Below, piece after piece: positions 1 through 8,767 of a stretch of 64,000 nucleotides of DNA. Source of the stretch: RGIG4079 sp045646905. GTDB taxonomy: Bacteria > Bacteroidota > Bacteroidia > Bacteroidales > Muribaculaceae. Each line of letters begins with the position of its first letter. The stretch's first letter is position 1. The notes under the pieces were generated by a model, which was given only the letters and a program-made list of their open reading frames with translations, was not told the DNA's origin and ran no database searches. Location: positions 27,674 to 91,673 of the forward strand of contig JAZRLP010000035.1 in assembly GCA_045646905.1 (NCBI GenBank). The letters are read 5' to 3'. Position numbers and translations under genes: made by a program.

Positions 1-52
1 TAGGCCCTACTCCTTTAAGATACTTTATGTCAAAATTGCGCAATCTATTCAT
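1..52 (-). CDS. recG: RecG, ATP-dependent DNA helicase, N-terminal fragment cut by the window edge
   Basis: Only the first 17 codons lie in the window. On the minus strand an ATG at 52 opens a frame reading MNRLRNFDIKYLKGVGP. The segment DIKYLKGVGP matches the N-terminal wedge-domain start of Bacteroidetes RecG proteins as I remember them, where a D-I-K-x-L-x-G-V-G-P motif precedes the helicase core. The start codon overlaps the stop codon of ispD (ATGA, 49-52), so the two are translationally coupled. An ispD-recG order is familiar from Bacteroidales genomes. RecG would remodel stalled replication forks and Holliday junctions. The call rests on a very short segment plus gene order. Confidence 0.65.
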   Translation of the reverse strand, partial: MNRLRNFDIKYLKGVGP

Positions 53-726
53 CTTTGTCGCAAGTAAAGTTGGGCAATTTCGATATCAAGCGGATTTGTT
101 ATCTTTATATTATATGTGTCACCTTCCACGAGAGCCACATCATATCCCAATGCAGCCAACACCGAAGCGTCATCGGTAAAAGTTGCATCAAATGGCAATG
201 AATATGCCTCAATAAGTTTATCGGCATGAAATGCTTGAGGTGTTTGAACGGCTTTATATAGTGAGCGATCGACTGGAGTTGATCCCGACTCAACTATTTG
301 TCGCAACGAATCGGTCACCGACACCACAGGGATAGCCCCTACAGCATCGTCGAGAGCGCTAATTAGTCGTTCTACCATCATGGAATCAACAATAGGACGA
401 GCGCCATCGTGAACAGTGATTACCTGTGTATCGGCAGGGATTTCATCGATAGCATTCTTTACCGATTGCCAACGAGTATCGCCACCCTCCACTACTTTGG
501 GCGATATGAATGAATACTTCTCACACAATTCGGTCCAATAATCAACAAAATCACGATTTAAGACCAACACGATTTGCGATTGAGGCAAAGCACGGCGCAT
601 GTTCTCAATCGTGTGCATCAATACCGGACGGTCATTCATCAAGCAATACTGCTTGGGCAACGCAGCACCAAATCGGCTACCACTACCAGCAGCTACTATT
701 ATATTATATATGTGTTGAGCATTCAT
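49..726 (-). CDS. ispD: IspD, 2-C-methyl-D-erythritol 4-phosphate cytidylyltransferase
   Basis: Cytosolic enzyme that joins CTP and MEP to form CDP-ME, the third step of the non-mevalonate isoprenoid pathway. The 225-residue length is normal for the family. The N-terminal nucleotide-binding signature IVAAGSGSRFGAALPKQY is intact, and later segments around HDGARP and TDDASV match IspD substrate-binding motifs. The first enzyme of the same pathway, dxs, is also in this window (38451-40358). A TATCTTTG box at 732-739 lies only about 5 bases before the ATG, so this gene may be transcribed with almost no leader, or may simply be read from the upstream PAP2 gene, which ends at 755. It overlaps the recG start by 4 bases. 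Confidence 0.96.
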   Translation of the reverse strand: MNAQHIYNIIVAAGSGSRFGAALPKQYCLMNDRPVLMHTIENMRRALPQSQIVLVLNRDFVDYWTELCEKYSFISPKVVEGGDTRWQSVKNAIDEIPADTQVITVHDGARPIVDSMMVERLISALDDAVGAIPVVSVTDSLRQIVESGSTPVDRSLYKAVQTPQAFHADKLIEAYSLPFDATFTDDASVLAALGYDVALVEGDTYNIKITNPLDIEIAQLYLRQR

Positions 727-754
727 TAATGCAAAGATAATATTTTTAATCGAC

Positions 755-1918
755 CTAAAATAACACTCGTGTAGATATATTTAATATTAGTGAGTGAGTG
801 CATTTATCGATCGTTTGAGTTTGGGTTATTCCATAGGTTGAATTGGGCGACAACGAATATTCGGCACTACTCAATTCATATCCCAAAGTTGCCCCTACGC
901 TCATATTATCGTTTATTCGATAGGTTGAGCCAGCCGAGATGCGAGCATTAAGAAAGTCATCGTTCACCCCTATAGCTCGGTCGATAGATTTTAACGAAAA
1001 ATTGCGATAATAACCACAGGCAACAGCGGCATTAAACGAAAAACGCGAGTTTAATTGCGTGCGGAAATAGGGCGAAAGTTCTACCCCAACAGCATTTTCG
1101 GGTGCTACAAATGTGCGCTCACATGCTGGCGATTCGACAAATATAGGCGTAGAACGCATAACAGCCCCTACCGATGCTCCCCAATGACTACCAAAGGGCA
1201 ACCCATATTTAATACCCACATTTAATGATGGTTCGCGCGAAATTGTGATTCCACCACATCTCAAGTTGGAAAAGTCGAAACTCATACCAGTTTCAAGCGT
1301 GAGGAATGGCTGATTTCCATCCTCTACCGACAGTAATGTGTATTTGTTTTGTAATTGTTTATCTCCAAATATTTTGTCGCCAATGAAATATCCTAAATGC
1401 CCGGTTACAATACCTATCACAGCCCCACCTGCAACATCAACCGGGAAATGTCGGCAATCGACCACTCGCTGCATACCCATTGCCGATGCAAATGTATATG
1501 CACCAAAAGTGTACCATGGTGAGCACCAACCAAGTTCGCGTTCTATCATTGTTGCGCCGATAAAACTCCATGCTGTGTGTCCTGATGGGAATGAATGATT
1601 ATCGGTTGCGTCGGGGCGCATTTCCCCTACTACACGCTTCAAGCCCCATACACTTCCTGCCATCGTTACCACGCCAAATGCTTGAGAAGTAGCCATACGC
1701 CCCCAACCCGACCGAGTTGGCTGACCGACAGCCTTCATTACCCAAGGAAAAGCCAATGGCACATATTGCGCACCTTCAACAAGCAATCCATTTTCATCAT
1801 TTGGGGCGCTCCATGTAGGAGTCCACTCGGGGCGCAATGTCTCAAGTTTCATTATCTCTTGAGAAAAAGCACCCATTGCGATGCCCATTGCGACTATAAT
1901 AATTCCTAATCTCTTCAT
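755..1918 (-). CDS. PAP2-family phosphatase with a C-terminal barrel-like domain
   Basis: A 387-residue exported protein. An N-terminal hydrophobic signal covers about residues 1-19. The three PAP2 catalytic motifs are visible: K94 to R101-P, PSGH at 111-114, and R151, H157, D161 in the last motif. The family removes phosphate from lipid or isoprenoid phosphates such as phosphatidic acid, undecaprenyl pyrophosphate or lipid A. Unlike short PAP2 enzymes it continues for about 190 residues (200-387) with alternating hydrophobic and polar strands and ends in LF, a common ending for outer-membrane beta-barrels. I infer a phosphatase coupled to an outer-membrane or periplasmic barrel; the substrate cannot be told. 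A TACCTTTG box at 1923-1930 sits 4 bases from the ATG, so the leader is very short. Confidence 0.88.
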   Translation of the reverse strand: MKRLGIIIVAMGIAMGAFSQEIMKLETLRPEWTPTWSAPNDENGLLVEGAQYVPLAFPWVMKAVGQPTRSGWGRMATSQAFGVVTMAGSVWGLKRVVGEMRPDATDNHSFPSGHTAWSFIGATMIERELGWCSPWYTFGAYTFASAMGMQRVVDCRHFPVDVAGGAVIGIVTGHLGYFIGDKIFGDKQLQNKYTLLSVEDGNQPFLTLETGMSFDFSNLRCGGITISREPSLNVGIKYGLPFGSHWGASVGAVMRSTPIFVESPACERTFVAPENAVGVELSPYFRTQLNSRFSFNAAVACGYYRNFSLKSIDRAIGVNDDFLNARISAGSTYRINDNMSVGATLGYELSSAEYSLSPNSTYGITQTQTIDKCTHSLILNISTRVLF

Positions 1919-2010
1919 ATTACAAAGGTAAGTATTTTAGCCCTATATAAAAACAGTGAGGACCGACAATTTTGTCAATCCTCACACATTATGTATTATT
2001 ATACTATTTT

Positions 2011-3348
2011 TTAGATGATACCTTGAGCCATCATTGCGCGAGCCACTTTCATGAAGCCTGCAACATTTGCACCCTTAACATAGTTGATGAAACCATCTTC
2101 TTCAGTACCATAAATAGTACATTGTTTGTGGATTTCGGCCATAATGCCTTTGAGTTTAGCGTCAACCTCTTCGGCACTCCAGTTGAGTTTTTGAGAGTTT
2201 TGAGCCATTTCAAGACCTGATACTGATACACCACCAGCGTTAGCAGCCTTACCAGGAGCATAAAGAATTTTAGCGTTGAGGAATTCTTTGATAGCTTCGG
2301 GAGTTGAAGGCATGTTAGCACCTTCCGACACTGCGAAACAGCCGTTTGCAAGAAGTGCACGAGCATCGTCGCCATCAAGTTCGTTTTGAGTAGCCGATGG
2401 CATTGCGATGTCACAAACTGCGTGTTGCCATGGGCGTTCGCCATCGAAATATTGGCAATCATATTCTTCGGCAAACTCTTTGATACGACCACGATAGATA
2501 TTTTTGAGTTTGAAGATATAGTCGAGTTGTTCTTGAGAGATACCTTCGGGCACATAGATTGAACCATTAGAGTCGCTCATTGACACAACTTTTGCTCCAA
2601 GTTCGAGAAGTTTTTTAGCTGTATAAGTAGCCACATTACCCGAACCCGAGATAGCAACCTTCTTATCTTTAATGTCGATGCCTTTTGTTGCAAGCATGTT
2701 CAACAAGAAGTAAACATTACCATAACCAGTAGCTTCGGGGCGAACGAGTGAGCCACCAAAATCAAGGCCTTTACCTGTGAATGTACCAGTAAATTCACGA
2801 GCCATTTTCTTATACATACCATACATGTAACCCACTTCGCGACCACCTACACCAATGTCACCAGCAGGAACATCGGTATCAGGGCCAATGTGGCGCCACA
2901 ATTCGGCGATGAATGCTTGGCAGAAACGCATCACCTCCATGTCGCTCTTGCCGCGTGGAGAGAAGTCAGAACCACCTTTACCACCACCCATTGCGAGTGT
3001 AGTGAGTGAGTTTTTGAATGTTTGTTCAAATGCGAGGAACTTCAAGATTGACAAGTTAACCGATGAGTGGAAACGGATACCACCTTTGTATGGACCAATC
3101 GCATTATTATGTTGCACACGGTAACCCATGTTGTTTTGCACATTACCTTTATCATCAACCCATGATACGCGGAAAGTAAACACGCGATCGGGAATGCAAA
3201 GGCGTTCAATCAAGTTGTAGCGTTCAAATTCGGGGTGTTCGTTGTAAACATCTTCAATTGTAGATAAAACTTCTTCTACTGCCTGAATGTATTCAGGTTC
3301 ATTTGGAAAACGACATTTCAATTTGTCGATTACTTCAACTGCTTTCAT
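2011..3348 (-). CDS. gdhA: Glutamate dehydrogenase, NADP-type hexameric
   Basis: Catalyses reductive amination of 2-oxoglutarate with ammonium to glutamate. The 445-residue length matches the hexameric bacterial GdhA family. Visible signatures are PYKGGIRFHSSV (substrate-binding lysine), GGGKGGSDFSPRGKSD (catalytic lysine region), PAGDIGVGGREVGYM, and the Rossmann glycine motif SGSGNVA. NADP preference is assumed from family membership and length. It is monocistronic: a TATCTTTG box lies at 3432-3439, giving a leader of about 75 bases, and the gene is separated from the neighbouring protease by 346 bases. Gut Bacteroidales use ammonium as a main nitrogen source, so this is likely a major assimilation enzyme. 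Confidence 0.97.
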   Translation of the reverse strand: MKAVEVIDKLKCRFPNEPEYIQAVEEVLSTIEDVYNEHPEFERYNLIERLCIPDRVFTFRVSWVDDKGNVQNNMGYRVQHNNAIGPYKGGIRFHSSVNLSILKFLAFEQTFKNSLTTLAMGGGKGGSDFSPRGKSDMEVMRFCQAFIAELWRHIGPDTDVPAGDIGVGGREVGYMYGMYKKMAREFTGTFTGKGLDFGGSLVRPEATGYGNVYFLLNMLATKGIDIKDKKVAISGSGNVATYTAKKLLELGAKVVSMSDSNGSIYVPEGISQEQLDYIFKLKNIYRGRIKEFAEEYDCQYFDGERPWQHAVCDIAMPSATQNELDGDDARALLANGCFAVSEGANMPSTPEAIKEFLNAKILYAPGKAANAGGVSVSGLEMAQNSQKLNWSAEEVDAKLKGIMAEIHKQCTIYGTEEDGFINYVKGANVAGFMKVARAMMAQGII

Positions 3349-3694
3349 AAAATTCTTTCTTTAATGAAGTATTATGTGTATATTTTATTTTCTAAAACAA
3401 TCATGATACACCTTTGTATCATTTACGACGACAAAGATAACACATTTTTTGTTATTATCATAACATTTTGTAATTTTTTTATCGCAAAATGTAAACTTTT
3501 TCTATTTTTTACCCCTTTATTAAGATTTTTGTAAACTTTATTACAACAAACATAGCAAAAAGCAAGCAAATGCCCTATCTTACTTCTTTTGTCTCATATT
3601 CTCATTCTATTCATTTTCAATTTTATCTACTTAAATAAAAAAACTACCCCACGATTACTCGTAGGGCAGTTTTAATATTTATGCCGAATTTTAT
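3349..3694. other. Intergenic region between the M16 protease gene and gdhA
   Basis: 346 bases of AT-rich DNA. It holds the gdhA promoter box (TATCTTTG on the minus strand at 3432-3439) and the terminator of the next transcription unit (hairpin 3637-3674). I found no small ORF or structured RNA in the rest. Confidence 0.6.
3637..3674 (-). terminator. Rho-independent terminator within the gdhA to M16 spacer
   Basis: On the minus strand AAAACTGCCCTACGA, a 4-base GTAA loop, then TCGTGGGGTAGTTTT pair along 15 bases with two G-U wobbles, and a T run follows. It lies just downstream of the M16 protease stop codon at 3695 when read in the gene's own direction. Confidence 0.85.
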
Positions 3695-6511
3695 TTATTC
3701 GGCAGGATCTTGGATAACTACACGGTAGTTGCCTTGTTTGTTGAATTCCTTCATGAAATCTTGTACATCTTTCACTGTGAGAGCCTTGAGTGTTTCAACT
3801 CTATTGTTGAATGTATCAACGCCATTGATTTGCACACCTACGATGCCACTCATCCAACTATTGTTCTTTTCTTTCGCTTCAATAGCACTCTTAATCATGA
3901 ATTCTTTCACTTTGTTGAATTCTTCTTCAGTGATATTTGATTCCATGTCAACAAATTCATTCTTAATCATACCGAGAACCTTTTCTTTCAATTCAGGTTT
4001 CATTGGGAATTGAGTTTGAATAGTAACAGGCTCATTAGCAATGCGACTCATGCTACCACGTGCGCCAATTGAATATACAGCACCCTCTTTTTCACGCACT
4101 GTAGAGATGAGACGCGCGCTGAGGATTTGACCAGCCATAGAAGCCAATGTTTGGTTCTTATCGGTATATTTCATATCAGCAAAAGCAATAATCGCGGCAG
4201 TAGTTTGAGGAGTTTCCATTTTGTAGGTTGACTCATCAGTTTTAGTACCTTTACCCATTGCGAGAGACTTGTTCAATTTCACTTTCTTTGTCGCTTTTTT
4301 AGCATTTCCAGGAAGAGAAGCGATATATTGCTCAACAAGAGGTTTCAATGTTTCTGCATCAATATTGCCAACGAATACAAAAGTGTAATCTGCAGCATTT
4401 TCAGTCATTTGTTTTGCAATATCAAGCATTTTTTGACGATCGGCACTCTTAATGATGTCAACCGAAAGCATTTGATTGCGAGGATTTGAGAACAATGATT
4501 TTACGAGGAACTTGTTGAATTGGAAGTTAGGAGTTGCTTCTTGATTTTGTAGTATACCAGCATACATATTTTGCATTGCTACATACTCATCTTCAGTGAT
4601 ATTGAAGTCGGTAAACATCATATATGTCAATTCCATCAATGTGTTCAAATCTTTAGGAGTTGTGTTACCAGCGATTTGACGAGAATAATTAGAATGAGCA
4701 AGACGGAGAGAAACTTGTTTACCAGCAAGATATTTTTGAAGGTCAGTATTAGTATAGTTACCAAGACCATATTGATTGAATGCGATTGAAGCAACAATCA
4801 ACTCGTTTGCAAGTTCGTCGCCAACAACACTTGTACCACCTTTAGCCACAGCAGTCATCAAGATTTCATCTTCTTTGAATTTTGTAGGTTTGATGATGAC
4901 TTTAGCACCATTAGAAAGAGTCCATTCGGTAGTTCCCCAAGTTGCATTTTGAGTTTCTTTCACTACTTTACCAGCTACAGGGAGGTTAGTGATAAGAGGT
5001 TCGCTCTTCACATTATCAACATATGCTTCTATTGTTTCGGCATCAACAGCAGCAATTACTTGCGCAAGTTCGGCTTCGGTAGGCAATACCACACCCTCTT
5101 TTTCGGGGAATAGAGCAAGAAGCACGCGGTTATCGGGAGTAATATATTGAGTAAAAATTTGGTTAATACCTTCAACAGGTATTTGATTAACAATCATATT
5201 CATTGTTTGATATTCCCATTCGATGCCAGGGATAGGCTCATTTTCAGTAAAGTGAGCGGCATATTCACGAGCATAAGCACCCGATTCACGACTTGCGCGG
5301 TTTTTGTAAGCCTTTTCAAGACGAGAGATATATTCGGCGCGAGCGCGAGCATATTCAGTTGCAGTAAAACCACCTCGTTGAGCACGAAGTACCTCGCGAT
5401 AAAGAGCTTCTACTACAGGTTTGATATCAGTATCTTTTGCCACTGCACTCACGCTAAACGCATCTTTTGTGCTTGCTATAAAGAATTCGCCATCGCTTAC
5501 ACCTGCAGCTGCAAAAGGAGCATCAGGTTTGCTTGATATGTCTTCAAGACGAGTGTTGAGCATGCTTGTAATCATGTGGCTCACATAATCCATCAACATG
5601 TAAGAAACATCGCCCTTCATTTCTTTAGGCATTGCATCACGCTTAAACATCAATTGCACTTGTGTGCTTGATTGTTCTTTATCTTGACCGATAGCGTAGA
5701 TTGTGCCTGGAGTGTCTTCAACAGGATAATAGATGCGTTCTTTAGCATCGGCTGGCATTTCGATGTGAGAGAACATCTCTTTAATTTTAGCCTCAATGCG
5801 ATCAACATCAATATCACCTACTACGATAATACCTTGTTGGTCGGGACGATACCATGTGTGGTAGTAGTCGCGAAGGGCTTTATAGGGGAAGTTATCGATA
5901 ACATCGATTGTACCGATAGGGAGACGCTCACCATAACGATTGCCTGGATATATTACAGGGAGAAGTTTTTCAAGAATACGCATTTGTCCCACCATTGAGC
6001 GACGCCATTCTTGGTGAATTACACCACGTTCTTTGTCGATTTCAGCATCTTCAAGAAGAAGGTCGCATGCCCAGTCGTGAAGAATCAAAAGGCAAGAGTC
6101 TTGAACAGCGATGTCGGCAGTAGGAACATTTGAAATGTTATAAACAGTTTCGTCGATAGAGGTGTAAGCATTGAGGTTTTGACCAAATTTCACACCTTTA
6201 GTTTCCAACCAGCTCACTACTTGGTTTCCAGGGAAATTTTTTGTTCCGTTGAAACACATGTGTTCAAGGAAGTGAGCAAGACCGCGTTGGTTGTCTTCTT
6301 CAAGAATTGAGCCCACTTTTTGAGCGATAAAGAACTCTGCTTGGCCTTTAGGATATTCGTTGTGACGAATGTAATAAGTCAACCCATTAGGGAGTTTACC
6401 TATGCGCACTGTTGTGTCAACAGGAATAGGCATTTGTTGAGCTATTGCCATAGCAGGGAACATAAGTACACCCACCAATAGCATCAACATTGATTTTGCT
6501 AATTTTTTCAT
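3695..6511 (-). CDS. M16-family zinc metalloprotease (pitrilysin type), periplasmic
   Basis: A 938-residue protein with an N-terminal signal peptide (hydrophobic stretch about residues 8-25, ending near AIAQQ). The inverted zinc motif HFLEH is at residues 80-84 (H80, E83, H84), followed by the usual acidic helix about 70 residues later. The length fits two tandem M16 modules, an active N-terminal half and an inactive C-terminal half, forming the clamp that encloses unfolded peptides. The likely role is degradation of peptides in the periplasm. A TAGATTTG box at 6556-6563 would give a leader near 38 bases. The gene stands alone with a strong terminator after it. The natural substrate is unknown. 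Confidence 0.94.
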   Translation of the reverse strand: MKKLAKSMLMLLVGVLMFPAMAIAQQMPIPVDTTVRIGKLPNGLTYYIRHNEYPKGQAEFFIAQKVGSILEEDNQRGLAHFLEHMCFNGTKNFPGNQVVSWLETKGVKFGQNLNAYTSIDETVYNISNVPTADIAVQDSCLLILHDWACDLLLEDAEIDKERGVIHQEWRRSMVGQMRILEKLLPVIYPGNRYGERLPIGTIDVIDNFPYKALRDYYHTWYRPDQQGIIVVGDIDVDRIEAKIKEMFSHIEMPADAKERIYYPVEDTPGTIYAIGQDKEQSSTQVQLMFKRDAMPKEMKGDVSYMLMDYVSHMITSMLNTRLEDISSKPDAPFAAAGVSDGEFFIASTKDAFSVSAVAKDTDIKPVVEALYREVLRAQRGGFTATEYARARAEYISRLEKAYKNRASRESGAYAREYAAHFTENEPIPGIEWEYQTMNMIVNQIPVEGINQIFTQYITPDNRVLLALFPEKEGVVLPTEAELAQVIAAVDAETIEAYVDNVKSEPLITNLPVAGKVVKETQNATWGTTEWTLSNGAKVIIKPTKFKEDEILMTAVAKGGTSVVGDELANELIVASIAFNQYGLGNYTNTDLQKYLAGKQVSLRLAHSNYSRQIAGNTTPKDLNTLMELTYMMFTDFNITEDEYVAMQNMYAGILQNQEATPNFQFNKFLVKSLFSNPRNQMLSVDIIKSADRQKMLDIAKQMTENAADYTFVFVGNIDAETLKPLVEQYIASLPGNAKKATKKVKLNKSLAMGKGTKTDESTYKMETPQTTAAIIAFADMKYTDKNQTLASMAGQILSARLISTVREKEGAVYSIGARGSMSRIANEPVTIQTQFPMKPELKEKVLGMIKNEFVDMESNITEEEFNKVKEFMIKSAIEAKEKNNSWMSGIVGVQINGVDTFNNRVETLKALTVKDVQDFMKEFNKQGNYRVVIQDPAE

Positions 6512-6649
6512 TTTTATTTATATTTAATTAATGTATTATTTCACATTTAAGGGTACAAATCTACATAAAATATGTTATAGATATGCACCTATTACAAAAA
6601 TTTACACTCTATTAGACTCATTTTTATGTAAAAAGTTACACATCGGCTA

Positions 6650-7972
6650 TTATTTTTCAACTTTTTTCACATTTCTACGAGTGAAAATTATCGACAAAGC
6701 GACCATTAAACCCAACGCCCACGGATAATATAGGTATTGAAATGGCTCGGCAGGAGCAATGCCTGCCAATTGAGTTGCCAATAATGTTTGTGCGCCGTAA
6801 GGGATGAGGCATTGAGTGATACAGGAGCATGTATCGAGCAGACTGGCCGTTTTGCGAGGCGAGATGCCAAATCGTGAGGCGATTTGCTTTGATAACGAAC
6901 CTACGGTGATAATAGCCACCGTATTATTAGCAGTGCACATGTTCACTATCGAAACAAGGAATGCAATACACAATTGTCCGCCTCGAGAGCCCGAGATGCG
7001 TCCCGAGAGCAACTGCAATAAGTAGTTAATCCCTCCGGCGGCCTTAATTATTCCCAACATTCCAGCAGCCAACAATGTGATAATAATGAGATTTCCCATA
7101 GAGTCGATTCCTTGCCCCATGAAGCCAAAGAGGTCAAGAATAGCATAATCGTTTATTATTGCAATAATTAATGCCGACATTATGCCAAGCGCCAACACCA
7201 CTGTCACATTCACCCCTATTATAGCTGTTACAATAATGACAAGATAGGGCAAAATGAGCATGGGGTTAATATCATGAGCAACAGCAACTGTTTCTACACG
7301 AGTGCCTATGAGCAAGTATATTATCAATGTAGCAATTGCTGCGGGTAGTGCAATAGATAGATTTGCCTTAAATTTCTCATTCATTTGACATCCTTGAGTG
7401 CGAGTAGCAGCTATCGTGGTGTCGGATATAAATGAAAGGTTATCGCCAAAGAAGGCTCCACCAAGCACTACAGCCACAAAAAAAGGCACATCTCCCCCAC
7501 TGGTCTCGGCAAGTTGAACTGTCAACGGGGTCAATGCCACAACTGTTCCCACCGAGGTTCCTATAGATATTGAGATAAAACATGCTGCAATAAATATTCC
7601 CGGCACAACAAACTGGGGTGGCAAGTATTTCAATGTGAGATTAACTGTTGCTTCAACTGCACCTATTTCCTTTGCAAGTGTAGCAAAAGCACCGGCAAGG
7701 ACAAATATCCACACCATATATAGCACATTTGAACTACCTGCCTCTTTAGAGAATATCTCAATGCGTTGCGCCAGCGACTTGCCTCGAAATATCAATATAG
7801 CCCACATTGAGGCGATTACAAGTGCTACCGCAATAGGCATCTTATAAAAATCACCTATCACAAGCGACACCACAAGGTAAAATGCCAAAAACACCACAAT
7901 CGGCGAAATAGCCAATAACCCTCGACGATGCGATATGCGATTATGCAATGGAGAAATGTTGGAATTATTCAT
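6650..7972 (-). CDS. nhaC: Na+/H+ antiporter, NhaC family
   Basis: Inner-membrane protein of 440 residues with about 11-12 hydrophobic segments. The repeated inverted halves, the segment SISIGTSVGTVVALTP and the motif GDNLSFISDTTIAATRTQG are characteristic of NhaC-type exchangers that export sodium or malate-sodium for protons. I place the start at 7972 (protein begins MNNSNISP). The open frame extends 24 codons further upstream, but a full promoter (TTTG, 19 bases, TACCTTTG) lies at 8001-8031 inside that extension, so the longer start would lie before the transcript begins. It may contribute to sodium circulation with the two AGCS symporters and the Na/Pi transporter of this window. Confidence 0.92.
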   Translation of the reverse strand: MNNSNISPLHNRISHRRGLLAISPIVVFLAFYLVVSLVIGDFYKMPIAVALVIASMWAILIFRGKSLAQRIEIFSKEAGSSNVLYMVWIFVLAGAFATLAKEIGAVEATVNLTLKYLPPQFVVPGIFIAACFISISIGTSVGTVVALTPLTVQLAETSGGDVPFFVAVVLGGAFFGDNLSFISDTTIAATRTQGCQMNEKFKANLSIALPAAIATLIIYLLIGTRVETVAVAHDINPMLILPYLVIIVTAIIGVNVTVVLALGIMSALIIAIINDYAILDLFGFMGQGIDSMGNLIIITLLAAGMLGIIKAAGGINYLLQLLSGRISGSRGGQLCIAFLVSIVNMCTANNTVAIITVGSLSKQIASRFGISPRKTASLLDTCSCITQCLIPYGAQTLLATQLAGIAPAEPFQYLYYPWALGLMVALSIIFTRRNVKKVEK

Positions 7973-8000
7973 CAAGTTACAATGCAAAAAATTATGAGCA

Positions 8001-8031
8001 CAAAGGTAGTGCTTTTCACACAAATAGCAAA
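8001..8031 (-). promoter_or_regulatory. Bacteroidetes promoter for the NhaC antiporter
   Basis: Minus-strand TTTG (8028-8031), 19-base spacer, TACCTTTG (8001-8008). It decides the start codon of the antiporter, because transcription would begin near 7994. Confidence 0.75.
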
Positions 8032-8061
8032 GGGAACAAAACACTTTCCCGTGCGAATCTC

Positions 8062-8092
8062 TTGCATAATCAAATAATTATTTGTAACTTTG
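8062..8092 (+). promoter_or_regulatory. Promoter of rplS
   Basis: TTGC at 8062-8065, 19-base spacer, TAACTTTG at 8085-8092. It leaves a leader of about 70 bases before the rplS ATG at 8172, and that leader can fold. Confidence 0.75.
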
Positions 8093-8100
8093 CGACCGAT

Positions 8101-8142
8101 TTCGCAATCTCTGGCGAGTTATGTGAACCGTGAATATTGCGA
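8101..8142 (+). ncRNA. Candidate bL19 autoregulatory mRNA leader
   Basis: Between the rplS promoter and start codon, TCGCAAT (8102-8108) can pair with ATTGCGA (8136-8142), enclosing about 27 bases that contain a further short CTC/GAG pairing. Ribosomal-protein leaders, including a bL19 type in Flavobacteria, are described in the literature. This assignment is inference from position and pairing only. Confidence 0.4.
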
Positions 8143-8171
8143 GTAATGTTAACATTTTAAATATCAACAAA

Positions 8172-8525
8172 ATGGATTTAATTAAAATCGCCAACGAAGC
8201 ATTTGCTACTGGCAAACAACACCCAGAGTTCGGTCCTGGTGACACTATCACAATCGCTTACCGTATCAAAGAAGGTAACAAGGAGCGTATCCAACAATAT
8301 CGTGGTGTAGTTATTAAAATTTCAGGCGAAGGCGAAAAGAAACGCTTCACAGTTCGCAAAATGAGCGACAACATCGGTGTAGAACGCATCTTCCCAATCG
8401 AATCACCATTTATTGACTCAATCACAGTTAATAAATACGGTAAAGTTCGTCGTGCTAAACTTTATTACCTCCGTGGTCTTACAGGTAAAAAAGCACGTAT
8501 CAAAGAACGTCGCGTTTCAAAGTAA
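8172..8525 (+). CDS. rplS: Large ribosomal subunit protein bL19
   Basis: 117-residue protein of the 50S subunit, located at the 30S-50S interface near bridge B8. The core signatures EFGPGDTITIAYRIKEGNK, RIQQYRGVVIKISGEG, FTVRKMSDNIGVERIFP and KYGKVRRAKLYYLRGLTGK are all present. The start at 8172 (MDLIKIANEA) is chosen over the longer open frame from 8130 because L19 proteins normally begin this way. It is a single-gene unit with its own promoter at 8062-8092 and a strong terminator at 8548-8584. Codons are those of a highly expressed gene. Confidence 0.97.
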   Translation: MDLIKIANEAFATGKQHPEFGPGDTITIAYRIKEGNKERIQQYRGVVIKISGEGEKKRFTVRKMSDNIGVERIFPIESPFIDSITVNKYGKVRRAKLYYLRGLTGKKARIKERRVSK

Positions 8526-8547
8526 GAAAAACCTTCTTGCAAAGAAT

Positions 8548-8584
8548 AAAAAAGACTTGCTTTCTCGAGGAGCAAGTCTTTTTT
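8548..8584 (+). terminator. Terminator after rplS
   Basis: AAAAAAGACTTGCT, a 9-base loop, then AGCAAGTCTTTTTT forms a 14-base perfect stem ending in a T run. Confidence 0.9.
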
Positions 8585-8716
8585 GTGTTATTAAGATTGA
8601 TATTAACATTTCTCGGTGATAAACATTCGTGATTTCTTTGCCAACAACCTCGGTCGCGAGTTCCAAGGGATAATCTCGGACGCTTTTGATAGGTATTAAA
8701 AAAAATGATTCAAAAA

Positions 8717-8748
8717 TTTGGCGCAAGTAAACTTTTTAGTTAACTTTG
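8717..8748 (+). promoter_or_regulatory. Promoter of the toxin-antitoxin pair
   Basis: TTTG at 8717-8720, 20-base spacer, TAACTTTG at 8741-8748, about 20 bases before the toxin ATG. An operator for the XRE antitoxin would be expected here, but I see no clear palindrome. Confidence 0.7.
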
Positions 8749-8767
8749 CCGTTGTGAAAATGAATAT

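Noticed and set aside
8517..8726. 69-codon minus-strand ORF after rplS
   Set aside because: It spans the rplS terminator hairpin, has no promoter, and overlaps the toxin-antitoxin promoter region.
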